Made by a program: the position numbers and the translations under genes. From Novosphingobium nitrogenifigens DSM 19370 (GTDB lineage: Bacteria; Pseudomonadota; Alphaproteobacteria; Sphingomonadales; Sphingomonadaceae), in the NCBI RefSeq assembly GCF_000192575.1, contig NZ_GL876925.1, positions 13,662-74,668 of the forward strand: 61,007 nucleotides of DNA, written 5' to 3'. How positions within the stretch are numbered: position 1 is the first letter of the stretch; each line of letters begins with the position of its first letter. Below, piece after piece: positions 36,150 through 45,313 of the stretch. The notes beneath the pieces were generated by a model that worked only from the letters and a program-made list of their open reading frames with translations, had not been told where the DNA came from and did no database searches.

Positions 36150-38585
36150 TCACATCGGCCCGGTGCAGGCCTTTGCCTGCCCGCCGGGGCGCAATTCGAT
36201 CGTGGCGATTTTCATTCCGAGCGGCGCGGCAGAAGCCAGGGCAAGGCCGCGGATCCCGCTGCCGCCAAGGCAGGCCAGCGGAATATGCGCGCTCTGCCAG
36301 CCATGGGCGGCAAAAGCGGTAAAGGTCGGGACAAGATCGACTGCCTTGCCTCCTTCGCCGCTCAGTGTGACCGGGCCCGTGGGAGCCTGATCTATCGTGT
36401 ATCGCAGCACGACTTCGCCCGAGTTTGCGCCGTTGAAGGGCTGCATCTGGTCGGCCGACCAGGTGAGGCGCAGTTCGGCGGGCGCAGTCCAGCGCAATTC
36501 GCGCGCGTCTTCCTGTGCGGAATAGTCAAAGCCCAGCACGCGCAGAGCGGCACGCGGGCCGGAGCCGACAAAGCCGTGCAGTTGCACTTCGTCGGTGCCT
36601 GCGCGGATGCTGGCATCCACGCCGCCCGCCAGTCGCTTGTGAAAGATCTCGAAAATGTTGCCCGCGCTCGCCTGCAAGGCGGCACAGGTCTGTCCGAGCG
36701 CGGGCAAACCCGGCATGGGCTGATGATAGCTGCCGCCGAAATCATGCGCGAACAGGGGTTTGCCCGATGCGTCGCACGCCGATGGCCAGGCAAACGTGAG
36801 CTTGCCGCTGAAATCCTTGCGCGCGCGGCCTTTCGCATCACCGATCAACACATCGGAAATCCCCGCGCCCTCGCTGCCGGGAAGCCATGCCGCGACAAAG
36901 GCATCGGCAGCGGCGAGTTCGCGGTTCATCCAGAGCGGACGGCCCGACAGCAACACGGCCACGGTCGGCACGCCTGCCGCCTTGAGTTTGCGCAGCAGGG
37001 TCAGGCCTTCTTCGTCGCGCAGCGCATGATCGGGACGGTCGCCGACGAATTCGGCATAGGGCTTTTCGCCGAAAACCACGACGGCGACATCGGGACGCTT
37101 GGCAAAGCTGCCGTCGGGCGAAAGAGTCGCATGGCCTCCCGCCGCATTGGCCGCTGCGGCAATCCCTGCGAAAATCGATGTCGCGCCGGGGAAATCGGCA
37201 TTGGTCAGATCGCCGCCGCCTTGCCAGGTGATCGACCACCCGCCCGCTGCTTGCGCAATATCGTCCGCCGCGTGACCTGCGACCAGAATCTGCGCCGAGC
37301 CTTTGATCGGCAAAACCCCATCGTTTTTCAGCAGGACCAGCGACTTGGCCACAGCCTCGCGGGCGAGAGCGCGATGGTCGGGCGAGCCGAGCAAGCCCCA
37401 TTGCCCGGCAAGGGCACGCTTGCCCGGAGCAGGCTTTTCAAACACGCCGTACCGCAGCTTGACCCGCAGCACGCGCCCGACGGCTTCATCCAGCCGGGAC
37501 ATCGGGATCGTGCCGTCGCGCACTTCGCGCAGCAAGGAATCATACAGCCCGCGCCAGTCGTTGGGCACCATGAACACATCCAGACCCGACAAGAGCGCCT
37601 GCGGGCAATCGGTGTTGCTGCAACCCGGCACTTGCCCATGTGCGTTCCAGTCGCCCGCCAACAGGCCGTCAAAGCCCATCCGGGTGCGCAACAGGTCGGT
37701 CAGAAACGCCTTGTTGCCGTGCATCTTCTGTCCGTTGATGCTCGAGAAAGAGGCCATTACCGTCTGGGCGCCCGCCTTGATCGCAGGGATATAGGGGCTG
37801 GCATGGGTGCGGATGATGGCGTCCAGATCGCCGCGGGTGTCGCCCTGGTCGACGCCGCCGGTTCCGCCGTCGGCAAAGAAGTGCTTGATGCTCGCCAGCA
37901 CGTGACGCTGGTCGAGGAAGTCTTTTGCACCAAGCTTGCCCTGCAACCCTTCGACTTCGGCCACGCCCATTTGTGCAACCTGCTCGGGGTCTTCGGAAAA
38001 ACTCTCGTAAGAGCGGCCCCAGCGGGTATCCTGGACCACCGCCAGCGTCGGCGCAAAAGCCCAGTCCACGCCGATGACCGCGATTTCTTCGGCCGTGGCG
38101 GCGCCGATGCGCCGTACCAGTTCGGGATCATGCGCCGCACCCAGCGCCATATTGTGCGGAAACAGCGTGGCCCCGACGATGTTGTTGTTTCCATGCACCG
38201 CATCGATGCCCCAGATGGGCGGGATCACCGGTTCTCCGTTCGGCAGGGGTTCGGTTCCGGCGCGATACATGGCATCGGCCAGCGCCAGCCATGCCGGGGC
38301 GGGCGCCTTGTCATCGCCGCCCGGTCCGCTGTTGCCGCCATTCAGGATCGTGCCGAAACGGTAACGGCGCATGTCTTCGGGCGTGATCGAGCCGATGTCG
38401 GGCTCGACCAACTGCGCGACTTTGTGTTCGACGCTCATGCGGCCAAGCAGAGCGGTGATCTGCTGTTCAAGGGGGAGTGGTTCTACCTTGGGCTGGGCGC
38501 TTTTCGCCTGAACTGCCATCGGCAAGGCCAGGGCAGTCAGGCACAGGCCTCCGATCATCCCCTTACGGGATTTAAGCCGTCTCAT
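36150..38585 (-). CDS. Secreted GH3 beta-glucosidase / exo-beta-glucanase
   Basis: The 811-residue glycoside hydrolase family 3 enzyme has a signal peptide (MRRLKSRKGMIGGLCLTALALPMAVQA). The N-terminal barrel has WGIDAVHGNNN, KHFFADGGTGGVDQG and the nucleophile Asp in LLAGDWNAHGQVPG. The second domain has LVLLKNDGVLPIKG. A C-terminal beta-domain is as in ExoP-type exo-1,3/1,4-glucanases. It probably splits beta-glucosides at the surface or in the periplasm. It is first in an operon with the large receptor and is divergent from the LacI regulator. Confidence 0.92.
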   Translation of the reverse strand: MRRLKSRKGMIGGLCLTALALPMAVQAKSAQPKVEPLPLEQQITALLGRMSVEHKVAQLVEPDIGSITPEDMRRYRFGTILNGGNSGPGGDDKAPAPAWLALADAMYRAGTEPLPNGEPVIPPIWGIDAVHGNNNIVGATLFPHNMALGAAHDPELVRRIGAATAEEIAVIGVDWAFAPTLAVVQDTRWGRSYESFSEDPEQVAQMGVAEVEGLQGKLGAKDFLDQRHVLASIKHFFADGGTGGVDQGDTRGDLDAIIRTHASPYIPAIKAGAQTVMASFSSINGQKMHGNKAFLTDLLRTRMGFDGLLAGDWNAHGQVPGCSNTDCPQALLSGLDVFMVPNDWRGLYDSLLREVRDGTIPMSRLDEAVGRVLRVKLRYGVFEKPAPGKRALAGQWGLLGSPDHRALAREAVAKSLVLLKNDGVLPIKGSAQILVAGHAADDIAQAAGGWSITWQGGGDLTNADFPGATSIFAGIAAAANAAGGHATLSPDGSFAKRPDVAVVVFGEKPYAEFVGDRPDHALRDEEGLTLLRKLKAAGVPTVAVLLSGRPLWMNRELAAADAFVAAWLPGSEGAGISDVLIGDAKGRARKDFSGKLTFAWPSACDASGKPLFAHDFGGSYHQPMPGLPALGQTCAALQASAGNIFEIFHKRLAGGVDASIRAGTDEVQLHGFVGSGPRAALRVLGFDYSAQEDARELRWTAPAELRLTWSADQMQPFNGANSGEVVLRYTIDQAPTGPVTLSGEGGKAVDLVPTFTAFAAHGWQSAHIPLACLGGSGIRGLALASAAPLGMKIATIELRPGGQAKACTGPM

Positions 38586-38649
38586 TCATCTCTCCCGTGC
38601 GCCGCCTTTCAGGCGGTGAATCATTGCTTGCGACGGGGATTACCTCATC

Positions 38650-38687
38650 TTGAGAGCGTTCACAATATGCCTTGTGAACGCTCTCAA
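38650..38687. promoter_or_regulatory. Twin LacI-type operators
   Basis: TTGAGAGCGTTCACAA (38650-38665) and its exact reverse complement TTGTGAACGCTCTCAA (38672-38687) are separated by 6 bp. Each 16-mer is itself a pseudo-palindrome around a central CG, as LacI-family sites are. They lie between the GH3 gene and the LacI gene and probably control both. Confidence 0.8.
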
Positions 38688-38739
38688 TCTTCTTGTGGTC
38701 GGGCCCCTTTACGGGGATAATCCGGGCGAAGGGATTGCG

Positions 38740-39789
38740 ATGCAAAAGCCTAAAAAAGTCACGATCGAGGATGTTGCTACCGCCGCCGGTGTCTCGCGCC
38801 AGACTGTTTCACGCGTCATCAACAACGGCCCCAATGTGAAGCCCGCAGTCCGCCAACGTGTTGAAGCGATGGTCGAAAAGCTCGGTTATGTGCCCAATCT
38901 CTCGGCAAGGAGGATGGGCGGCGGGCGTTCTTATCTGATCCTTTCGATAAATGATCGCGCCCGCACGTTCGAGAACTGGACATCGGGGCGCGGCAACGAC
39001 TGGGTCGATCAGATGCTCTATGGCGGCATGAGCGAATGCGAGCGGCACAATTACCATATCGTGCTTGAACTGATCGACACGGATACCGATACGGCCATTC
39101 CGCAAATATCCCGGGCCATCGGCTCCCTGCGCCCCGACGGGGTGATCCTGACCCCGCCCCATTGCGACAACGGCGAACTGACCGACTGGCTCGACCGGCA
39201 GGGTATTCCTTGCGCACGGGTGGGACACAGCGAAGGCGGCCACTTTGTCGATGTGTTCATGGACGATGCGGGCGCCATGCGCGAGGTTACGCGCCATTTG
39301 CTCGATCTGGGCCATCGCCACATCGGTTTTCTGACCGGCCCGCTCAGTTATGGTCCGTCCCAGCGGCGACGCGCCGCTTTCCGTGAGGCGCTCGCCGAAG
39401 CGGGCCTGCCGGAAACCGCAGGCCCCATCGGCGCGGGGAATTTCTATTTCGACATGGCGGTCGAAGTCCTCGAACAGATGCTCGATACGCCCAGCCCCCC
39501 GACAGCCATCATCGCCGACAATGACAAGATGGCGTTTGCCGCTCTGCATGTCGCGGCCGGTCGCGGGCTCAAAGTGCCCGATGACCTTTCGGTGATCAGC
39601 TTTGAAGATACGCCGGGCGTGCGGTTCAGTGTCCCCCCGCTGACCGCGATCCGGCAGCCGACGGCCGCGATGATCGGCAAAGCCTGCGCGCAATTGATCG
39701 CCATTTCAAAGGGCGAGGACGGGTTCGGCGCTTTTGAAGCGCCCTATGAATTCGTGGTGCGATCGACAACGCAAATGCCGCACGGGTGA
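38740..39789 (+). CDS. LacI-family repressor of the beta-glucoside locus
   Basis: The 349-residue regulator has an N-terminal HTH and hinge (VTIEDVATAAGVSRQTVSRVINNGPNVKPAVRQRVEAM) and a periplasmic-binding-like ligand domain of the SalR/BglR type. ATG 38740 is chosen because the HTH should start within about six residues and because upstream in-frame sequence covers the operators. It is divergent from the GH3 gene and followed two bases later by a permease gene. Confidence 0.9.
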   Translation: MQKPKKVTIEDVATAAGVSRQTVSRVINNGPNVKPAVRQRVEAMVEKLGYVPNLSARRMGGGRSYLILSINDRARTFENWTSGRGNDWVDQMLYGGMSECERHNYHIVLELIDTDTDTAIPQISRAIGSLRPDGVILTPPHCDNGELTDWLDRQGIPCARVGHSEGGHFVDVFMDDAGAMREVTRHLLDLGHRHIGFLTGPLSYGPSQRRRAAFREALAEAGLPETAGPIGAGNFYFDMAVEVLEQMLDTPSPPTAIIADNDKMAFAALHVAAGRGLKVPDDLSVISFEDTPGVRFSVPPLTAIRQPTAAMIGKACAQLIAISKGEDGFGAFEAPYEFVVRSTTQMPHG

Positions 39790-39790
39790 C

Positions 39791-41122
39791 GTGGTGGCAA
39801 AATCCCGTGCCCTGACGTTTGGCGAAGCGCTTTATGTGCAGGCCTATGTGGGCGCATATATCGCGTTCATGCCGCTGCTGGTCCTGCTGCTCCCGCGCCG
39901 GGTGGCGTTGATCACGGTGGCGGGCGGTAGCGAACGCCTGCTCAGCCTGTTGGTGCTGGTCGGCGGGGTCGTGGCCAGCCTTGCCAATATTGTCGCAGGC
40001 CACATGAGCGACAAGGCCATGGTGCGCCGGGGCGACCGCCGCCTGACTTTGGCGAGTGGCCTCGTGTGCCTGATCGCCACGTATGGCGTTCTTGCCGTAT
40101 CCTTTGATCCGCTCTTGCTCATCCTGGGGGTCGTTGCCTTCCAGATTGCCGTCAATCTGCTGCTCTCGCCGATGGGCGCGCTCATCTCGGACTATATTCC
40201 CGATCAGCGCAAAGGGCGGGTTGCAGGCTTCCTCAATTGCGCATTGCCGCTGGCCACGGGCGCGGTGGGCTTGGTGGCCTGGGTGGCGCCGGTCGACGGC
40301 TTGCGCGGCTTTTGGGGGACGCTCTTATTGGTCACGCTTTGTGTGGCGCCGCTGCTGGTCTTGTGGCCGTTCGGGGTCAGCCGGGCGCAAACCGGGATTC
40401 CTTTCCACGCGCCGCCCGCGATGGGGCCGCTGCCGGTGCGCAATATCGTCCTGGCATGGTGGGCGCGCTTTTTGCTGCAACTGGGCGCCACGTTGCTGAC
40501 GAATTATCTCTACCCTTATATTGCCTTTCTGACGCGAGGGGGGATGGGGGGCGGCCGATGGGACGCAGACGGCGCCGTGGGCTGGCTCTCGCTATGGGCT
40601 GCGCTGGCGGCCTGTTGCGGCGCCGTCGCGGCGGGCCGATGGTCGGATATTCTGTCTGACCGACGCAAGCTCATGGCGGTCAGTGCGCTGTTGGCGGCAC
40701 TGGCTCTGGCGGGTTTTGCACTGGCGCCCGGTTGGCGATCCCTCGCCTTGTCCTATGCGGTACTTCATCTGGCTCTGGCGGCCTTTTTCTCGGTCGAAGC
40801 GGCTTTTGTAGCCGAAATGATCGCCACGTCCGGCCAGAGGGGGCGATTGCTGGGGTACATGAACCTTGCGAATACGCTGCCCGCGATCCTCATCGCGGTG
40901 ACGGCAATGCAGGCCGGTCGGCACGCCTTGCTGGTTTCCGCGATGCCGCTGGTCCTGCTCGCCTGCGCCTGCGCGGGTGTCCTTGCCGCTGTGCTGTGTC
41001 TGGCGATGATTGCCCGTCCACGGGGTGTCCGGCAGCACGCCGATGCAACCGATAACGAAATCAATGATCTGAAATCATTCGCAAAAGTCCTGACACCCGG
41101 TGGGGGTGGGGGCGGGGCGTGA
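39791..41122 (+). CDS. MFS transporter of the sugar locus
   Basis: The 443-residue MFS protein has about twelve hydrophobic helices and the cytoplasmic loop ADKAM-like motif GHMSDKAMVRRGDRR. Its GTG start lies next to the LacI stop, so the two are co-transcribed. The substrate is probably the sugar freed by the GH3 enzyme, by context only. The C-terminus ends in a run of glycines (GGGGGGA) encoded by a G-rich repeat, which is unusual. Confidence 0.83.
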   Translation: MVAKSRALTFGEALYVQAYVGAYIAFMPLLVLLLPRRVALITVAGGSERLLSLLVLVGGVVASLANIVAGHMSDKAMVRRGDRRLTLASGLVCLIATYGVLAVSFDPLLLILGVVAFQIAVNLLLSPMGALISDYIPDQRKGRVAGFLNCALPLATGAVGLVAWVAPVDGLRGFWGTLLLVTLCVAPLLVLWPFGVSRAQTGIPFHAPPAMGPLPVRNIVLAWWARFLLQLGATLLTNYLYPYIAFLTRGGMGGGRWDADGAVGWLSLWAALAACCGAVAAGRWSDILSDRRKLMAVSALLAALALAGFALAPGWRSLALSYAVLHLALAAFFSVEAAFVAEMIATSGQRGRLLGYMNLANTLPAILIAVTAMQAGRHALLVSAMPLVLLACACAGVLAAVLCLAMIARPRGVRQHADATDNEINDLKSFAKVLTPGGGGGGA

Positions 41123-41167
41123 TGGCGGAGATGGCCGGCTGATCCTGCGTCGGCTTTCCAACAGCCC

Positions 41168-41183
41168 TGTCGCAAGTGCGACA
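41168..41183 (+). promoter_or_regulatory. NifA upstream activator site of the first nif operon
   Basis: TGTCGCAAGTGCGACA is an exact TGT-N10-ACA site and also a strong dyad (TGTCGCA / TGCGACA). It lies about 50-60 bp before the -24 element. Confidence 0.85.
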
Positions 41184-41227
41184 TGGGTCTGCGGGCGCGA
41201 AATGGCGGAAAGGTGGGGTTCCCGGCT

Positions 41228-41244
41228 CTGGCACGGTTTCTGCT
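41228..41244 (+). promoter_or_regulatory. Sigma-54 promoter of the first nif operon
   Basis: CTGGCACGGTTTCTGCT has GG and GC 12 bp apart, as the -24/-12 consensus demands, with one mismatch (CTGC for TTGC). It begins about 50 bp before the ferredoxin gene. Confidence 0.85.
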
Positions 41245-41280
41245 TTGCACCTCGGGCAACCGTCATCGAGGAGATCCACC

Positions 41281-41475
41281 ATGGCCTACAAGATCATCGC
41301 GTCGCAGTGCACCGGGTGCAGCGCGTGCGAGTTCGAATGCCCCAATGCGGCGATCCGCATGAAGGGGGAAACCTTTATCATCGACCCGGCCAAGTGCACC
41401 GAGTGCGAAGGGCATTTCGACACGGCCCAGTGCGCGGTGGTCTGTCCGGTTCCCAATACCTGCGTTCCGGCCTGA
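41281..41475 (+). CDS. fdxN: nif-associated 2[4Fe-4S] ferredoxin (first copy)
   Basis: The 64-residue ferredoxin has the clusters [12 protein letters not shown] and [18 protein letters not shown]. The extended spacing in the second motif is typical of FdxN-type nif ferredoxins. These pass electrons to nitrogenase or NifB. The RBS is GAGGAG. It is first in an operon with the LRV, nifT and SIR2-like genes. A paralogue lies after nifB. Confidence 0.92.
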   Translation: MAYKIIASQCTGCSACEFECPNAAIRMKGETFIIDPAKCTECEGHFDTAQCAVVCPVPNTCVPA

Positions 41476-41502
41476 TCGTCGCCCTCTGCCGGACGGACGG
41501 CC

Positions 41503-42366
41503 TTGGTTCCCGGCGACGGTTCGCGTCTCGAACGCGATGACGGCCTCGGCCCCCCGCTCGACTGGCAGGGGCGGCCGATCCGCTGTCGCGAATGTGCGCA
41601 TATCGCGATCAACCAGATGGGGCTTTGCGCCAAGGGCAAGGCCTGTATCCGCGACCGCCGGGCGCGACGGGTCGAACGGTTCCTGCGCGGGAATCCCGAA
41701 TTGGCGGACCGGTATCTCGATCATCCCTATTTCGAGGTGCGCGCGGGAGCTGCCCGTCATTGCAACCTCTTTCGCCTGCCCCCGATGCTGAAAGACCCGG
41801 AACCCGAAGTGCGGGCCATGGCCACGCTGCGGCTTCCCGAGGAGCGCATTCGCGAGATGATAAACGATCCCGATACCGATGTGCGCATCGCCGCCGCCTC
41901 GCGCCTGTCGGGGCAGGCGCTGATGCCCGCGATCCACGACAGCGCCTATATGGTGCGGCTGACGGCGGTGCGGCGGATGCCGCCCGAGCTTTTGCCGCTG
42001 GTCCGGCACGATCCCGATCCCGAAGTGCGGCAATGGGTGGCGCGGCGCATCGACTTGCGCGCCTTGCCCGACATGACGTTCGATCCCGACCCGCTGGTCC
42101 GGCGCGAAGTGGCCGAGCGCCTGCCCGCCGACCAACTGGTGCTGATGCTGTCCGACAGCGATTTTCGCGTCCGTCATGTCGTTGCCGAACGGATCGCGGA
42201 AGAGGAACTGTTCGAGTTGCTCGATGATCCGGAAGAACCGATCCGCGAGCTTGCGCACGAACGCATCGCGGCGGTGCCGCAGCTCGCCGCCCGCCTTGCC
42301 GTTCATCGTCAGGGCACAGGCCTGCGCCTCGTCAATTCCGTCCCCGACCCGGAGAAAGCCCCATGA
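41503..42366 (+). CDS. 4Fe-4S-binding leucine-rich (LRV) repeat protein
   Basis: The 287-residue protein has an N-terminal cysteine cluster (CRECAHIAINQMGLCAKGKAC) that binds a 4Fe-4S centre. It is followed by tandem helical repeats of the leucine-rich-variant type, such as LLKDPEP-EVRAMATLRLP, DPDTDVRIAAASRL and DPDPEVRQWVARRI. The LRV protein of Azotobacter, also from a nif region, is the type example. Its task is unknown, perhaps as an Fe-S scaffold. The start codon is uncertain (TTG 41503). It overlaps nifT by 4 bp. Confidence 0.87.
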   Translation: MVPGDGSRLERDDGLGPPLDWQGRPIRCRECAHIAINQMGLCAKGKACIRDRRARRVERFLRGNPELADRYLDHPYFEVRAGAARHCNLFRLPPMLKDPEPEVRAMATLRLPEERIREMINDPDTDVRIAAASRLSGQALMPAIHDSAYMVRLTAVRRMPPELLPLVRHDPDPEVRQWVARRIDLRALPDMTFDPDPLVRREVAERLPADQLVLMLSDSDFRVRHVVAERIAEEELFELLDDPEEPIRELAHERIAAVPQLAARLAVHRQGTGLRLVNSVPDPEKAP

Positions 42367-42575
42367 AAGTGATGATCCGCCGCGCCGAGGGCGCGCTGTC
42401 CGCCTATGTGCCCAAAAAGGATCTGGAAGAGCCGATCGTGGAAATCGAGAGCGATCGCCTGTGGGGCGGCTGGGTGCGGCTGGGCAACGGCTGGGTGCTG
42501 GACTTGCCCGAAATGGCCGACGACACGCGTCTTCCGATCACGGTCGAGGCGCGCAAGCGCAGCGGGGAGGATTGA
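42363..42575 (+). CDS. nifT: Nitrogen fixation protein NifT/FixU
   Basis: The 70-residue protein matches NifT: MKVMIRRAEGALSAYVPKKDLEEPIVEIE, then WGGWVRLGNGWVLDLP. NifT is small, cytoplasmic and dispensable in tested diazotrophs. It is coupled to the upstream LRV gene by an ATGA overlap and followed after 3 bp by the SIR2-like gene. Confidence 0.93.
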   Translation: MKVMIRRAEGALSAYVPKKDLEEPIVEIESDRLWGGWVRLGNGWVLDLPEMADDTRLPITVEARKRSGED

Positions 42576-42578
42576 GCC

Positions 42579-43430
42579 ATGGCGACACTCGCGCTTTCAA
42601 ACCCCGAGGTGCTGCTGCCCGAAATTGCGCAAGGCTTGCGCGCGGGAGACGTGGTTCCCTACCTTGGCCCCGGCATTTCCGCGTTGACGGTCTCGCCTTC
42701 GCCGGTGCCGCTGACGCCCGAGGATCTGGCCGCCTATTTCGCGACGCGCACGACTTTGCCCCGGCGCGCGGTCGGCAATGCCTGGGCCGCGGCGCAATAT
42801 ATCGAAAGCCACCGGTTCCGCGATACGCTGGTCGCGTGGATGACGGATGCCTTTGCCCCCGGCATCGTGCCATCGTCGTTCCACCGCTGGCTCGCCGGGC
42901 TCGGCCTGCCGCTGGTGGTGGACAGCTGGTATGCGGGGGACATGCGCGGGGCGCTTGCCGAAACCGCGACCGACTGGGCCGAAGTGCAGGCGATCAGCCG
43001 CGCTCTGATCGGCGAGGACAAGTGGTATCGCTGGTTCGGCCCTTCGGGCGATCAGATCCCGGCAAGCCTTGGCGAAGCGGCGCGCACAGTGCTCTATACC
43101 CCGCACGGCAGCGCGCGGCCCTTGGGCAATTTCCTGATTTCCGACGCGGATTATGTCGAAGTCCTGACCGAGATCGACATTCAGACACCGATCCCGGACG
43201 AAGTGCGCCGCCGCCGCACCGGCAAGGCGTTCCTGTTCGCGGGATGCCGTTTCCACGACCAGATGCTGCGATCCTATGCGCGGCAGATCATCAAGCGGTC
43301 GTCGGACCGCCATTACGCGATCGTCGAGGTCGCCAGCCTGACGCGCAATGAACACCGCTTTCTCGACGAGCATGATTTCGTCGTGATCGACATGCCTTTG
43401 GGAGAGGCATTGAACCGCCTGATGTCCTGA
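42579..43430 (+). CDS. SIR2-like protein of the nif operon
   Basis: The 283-residue protein has a SIR2-like NAD-binding turn VVPYLGPGIS (residues 25-34, for the usual GAGIS) and a predicted Rossmann core. Where sirtuins have T(Q/N)N(I/Y)D it reads VVDSWYAGDM, and I see no catalytic histidine in the usual context, so deacylase activity is doubtful. Relatives are, to my knowledge, found beside nifT or nifZ in other diazotrophs. It is last in its operon, followed by a hairpin. Confidence 0.72.
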   Translation: MATLALSNPEVLLPEIAQGLRAGDVVPYLGPGISALTVSPSPVPLTPEDLAAYFATRTTLPRRAVGNAWAAAQYIESHRFRDTLVAWMTDAFAPGIVPSSFHRWLAGLGLPLVVDSWYAGDMRGALAETATDWAEVQAISRALIGEDKWYRWFGPSGDQIPASLGEAARTVLYTPHGSARPLGNFLISDADYVEVLTEIDIQTPIPDEVRRRRTGKAFLFAGCRFHDQMLRSYARQIIKRSSDRHYAIVEVASLTRNEHRFLDEHDFVVIDMPLGEALNRLMS

Positions 43431-43444
43431 CCTGAGAGTTGTTT

Positions 43445-43469
43445 CAAAATTCGCAGGGAGCGAATTTTG
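43445..43469 (+). terminator. Terminator after the SIR2-like gene
   Basis: CAAAATTCGC and GCGAATTTTG form a perfect 10-bp stem with loop AGGGA, and the 3' arm ends in TTTTG. It closes the first nif operon. Confidence 0.7.
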
Positions 43470-43561
43470 CAGGCGGTGGGGGCGTGGGCCGGTACCGCCT
43501 CCTTAACGCGGCGTCGACCAAGGCCAAGAGGCCCGTCGGCGCCGTTTCTGTTTGTGGGGCC

Positions 43562-43577
43562 TGTCCGGTTCCCGACA
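43562..43577 (+). promoter_or_regulatory. NifA upstream activator site of nifB
   Basis: TGTCCGGTTCCCGACA fits TGT-N10-ACA exactly and lies about 90 bp before the -24 box. Confidence 0.82.
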
Positions 43578-43651
43578 ATGGCGCAAATCCCACAACGACG
43601 AACACACCGGGAATACACGGAATTCGGCGGAAATCTGCGTCTTTGGGGACT

Positions 43652-43667
43652 TGGCACAGGCTTTGCG
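43652..43667 (+). promoter_or_regulatory. Sigma-54 promoter of the nifB operon
   Basis: TGGCACAGGCTTTGCG has TGGCAC-N5-TTGC with GG and GC 12 bp apart. It lies about 65 bp before nifB. Confidence 0.88.
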
Positions 43668-43732
43668 AATGACCCGGCACATGGTCGTCCGGGCATGTCC
43701 GTCCAGGACCGACCCAAATCAAGGAGCAGCTT

Positions 43733-45301
43733 ATGGCCAGTTCCGTTCTGGGGAGTACCGCCGGAGAACCGGTGGTCGATATCGCCGATGTGATGCAGAA
43801 GATGGCCGAGCACAAAGGCTGCGGCACGAGCAGCGAGGGTGGCAAGGCTTCGTGCGGGTCCAGCGCGGGTCCGGCCGACATGCCGCCCGAAATCTGGGAA
43901 AAGGTGAAGAACCACCCCTGCTATTCCGAAGAGGCCCATCACCATTACGCCCGCATGCACGTGGCGGTGGCTCCGGCCTGCAACATTCAGTGCAACTATT
44001 GCAACCGCAAGTACGATTGCGCCAATGAAAGCCGTCCCGGCGTCGTGTCCGAACGGTTGAGCCCCGAACAGGCCGCGCGCAAGGTGCTGGCCGTCGCCTC
44101 GACCATTCCGCAGATGACCGTGCTGGGCATTGCCGGGCCGGGCGATCCGCTTGCCAATCCGCGCAAGACGTTCGAGACGTTCCGCCTGATCAGCGAAGTC
44201 GCGCCCGACATCAAGCTGTGCCTGTCGACCAATGGCCTTGCTCTTCCCGACTGGGTGGACGAAATCGCCAAGTACAAGGTCGATCACGTCACCATCACCA
44301 TCAACATGGTCGATCCCGAAGTCGGCCAGCACATCTATCCGTGGGTGTTCTGGAACCACCAGCGGGTCGAGGGGATCGAGGCGAGCCGCATCCTGATGGA
44401 GCGTCAGCTCAAGGGGCTCGAGATGCTGACCGAGCGGGGCATTCTGGCCAAGATCAATTCGGTCATGATCCCCGGCGTCAACGACATGCACCTTGTCGAG
44501 GTGAACAAGGCGGTGAAGGCGCGCGGAGCGTTCCTGCACAATATCATGCCGCTGATTTCCGCGCCCGAACACGGCACCGTCTTTGGCCTCAACGGGCAGC
44601 GGGGGCCGAGCGCGCAGGAGCTGAAAGCGCTTCAGGACGCCTGCGAAGGCGACATGAACATGATGCGCCATTGCCGCCAGTGCCGCGCCGACGCGGTCGG
44701 CCTGCTGGGCGAGGATCGCTCGGCCGAATTCACCACCGACAAGATCATGGCGATGGACGTCCAGTACGATGCCGAAGGGCGCAAGGCCTATCAGGAGGCG
44801 GTCGAGGCCGAGCGTCAGGCCAAAGTCGCGGCCAAGGCCGACGAGATCGCCGGGCTCGACGCGGTGGGCGAGATCAGCGTGCTGGTGGCGGTCGCGACCA
44901 AGGGACACGGCGTCATCAACGAGCATTTCGGCCATGCCAAGGAATTCCAGGTCTATGAGCTGAGCGCAAAGGGCGCCAAGTTCGTCGGCCATCGCCGCGT
45001 CGATCTCTATTGCCAGGGCGGTTTCGGCGAAGAGGACGCGCTCGACACGATCACCCGCGCGATCAACGACTGCCACGCGGTCTTTGTCGCCAAGATCGGC
45101 GGTTGCCCGCGTGCCGATCTCGAAAAGGCCGGAATCGAGCCGGTCGATCGCTTTGCCCACGAATATATCGAGGCTTCGGCGATCGCGTGGTTCAAGGACT
45201 ATCTCGCCAATGTCGCGTCGGGCGCGATCGTCCACGTCGAACGGGGCGATGCGGCCATTCGCCAGGGTGCCTATTCTGGCGGCGCCCTGCTGGCCGGGTA
45301 A
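43733..45301 (+). CDS. nifB: FeMo-cofactor biosynthesis radical SAM protein NifB
   Basis: The 522-residue NifB makes NifB-co (the 8Fe-9S-C core) from Fe-S clusters and SAM. The radical-SAM motif is CNIQCNYC near residues 84-91, followed by [14 protein letters not shown]. Further cysteines lie in [11 protein letters not shown] for accessory clusters. The last 130 residues are a NifX-like domain ([26 protein letters not shown]). The RBS is AAGGAG. It heads a long operon of accessory nif genes under its own NifA/sigma-54 promoter. Confidence 0.97.
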   Translation: MASSVLGSTAGEPVVDIADVMQKMAEHKGCGTSSEGGKASCGSSAGPADMPPEIWEKVKNHPCYSEEAHHHYARMHVAVAPACNIQCNYCNRKYDCANESRPGVVSERLSPEQAARKVLAVASTIPQMTVLGIAGPGDPLANPRKTFETFRLISEVAPDIKLCLSTNGLALPDWVDEIAKYKVDHVTITINMVDPEVGQHIYPWVFWNHQRVEGIEASRILMERQLKGLEMLTERGILAKINSVMIPGVNDMHLVEVNKAVKARGAFLHNIMPLISAPEHGTVFGLNGQRGPSAQELKALQDACEGDMNMMRHCRQCRADAVGLLGEDRSAEFTTDKIMAMDVQYDAEGRKAYQEAVEAERQAKVAAKADEIAGLDAVGEISVLVAVATKGHGVINEHFGHAKEFQVYELSAKGAKFVGHRRVDLYCQGGFGEEDALDTITRAINDCHAVFVAKIGGCPRADLEKAGIEPVDRFAHEYIEASAIAWFKDYLANVASGAIVHVERGDAAIRQGAYSGGALLAG

Positions 45302-45313
45302 GGGGAGGCGACG

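Larger units (their letters stand above)
43431..43732 (+). promoter_or_regulatory. Terminator and control region before nifB
   Basis: This 302-bp stretch has no gene. It contains a hairpin at 43445-43469, a NifA site at 43562-43577 and a -24/-12 promoter at 43652-43667, each listed separately. Confidence 0.75.

Noticed and set aside
36111..38720. 869-codon open frame on the plus strand
   Set aside because: It is antisense to the GH3 gene, which has clear catalytic motifs and a signal peptide.
43439..43672. Short open frame before nifB as a gene
   Set aside because: It overlaps the terminator, the NifA site and the -24/-12 promoter, and has no RBS or recognisable product.
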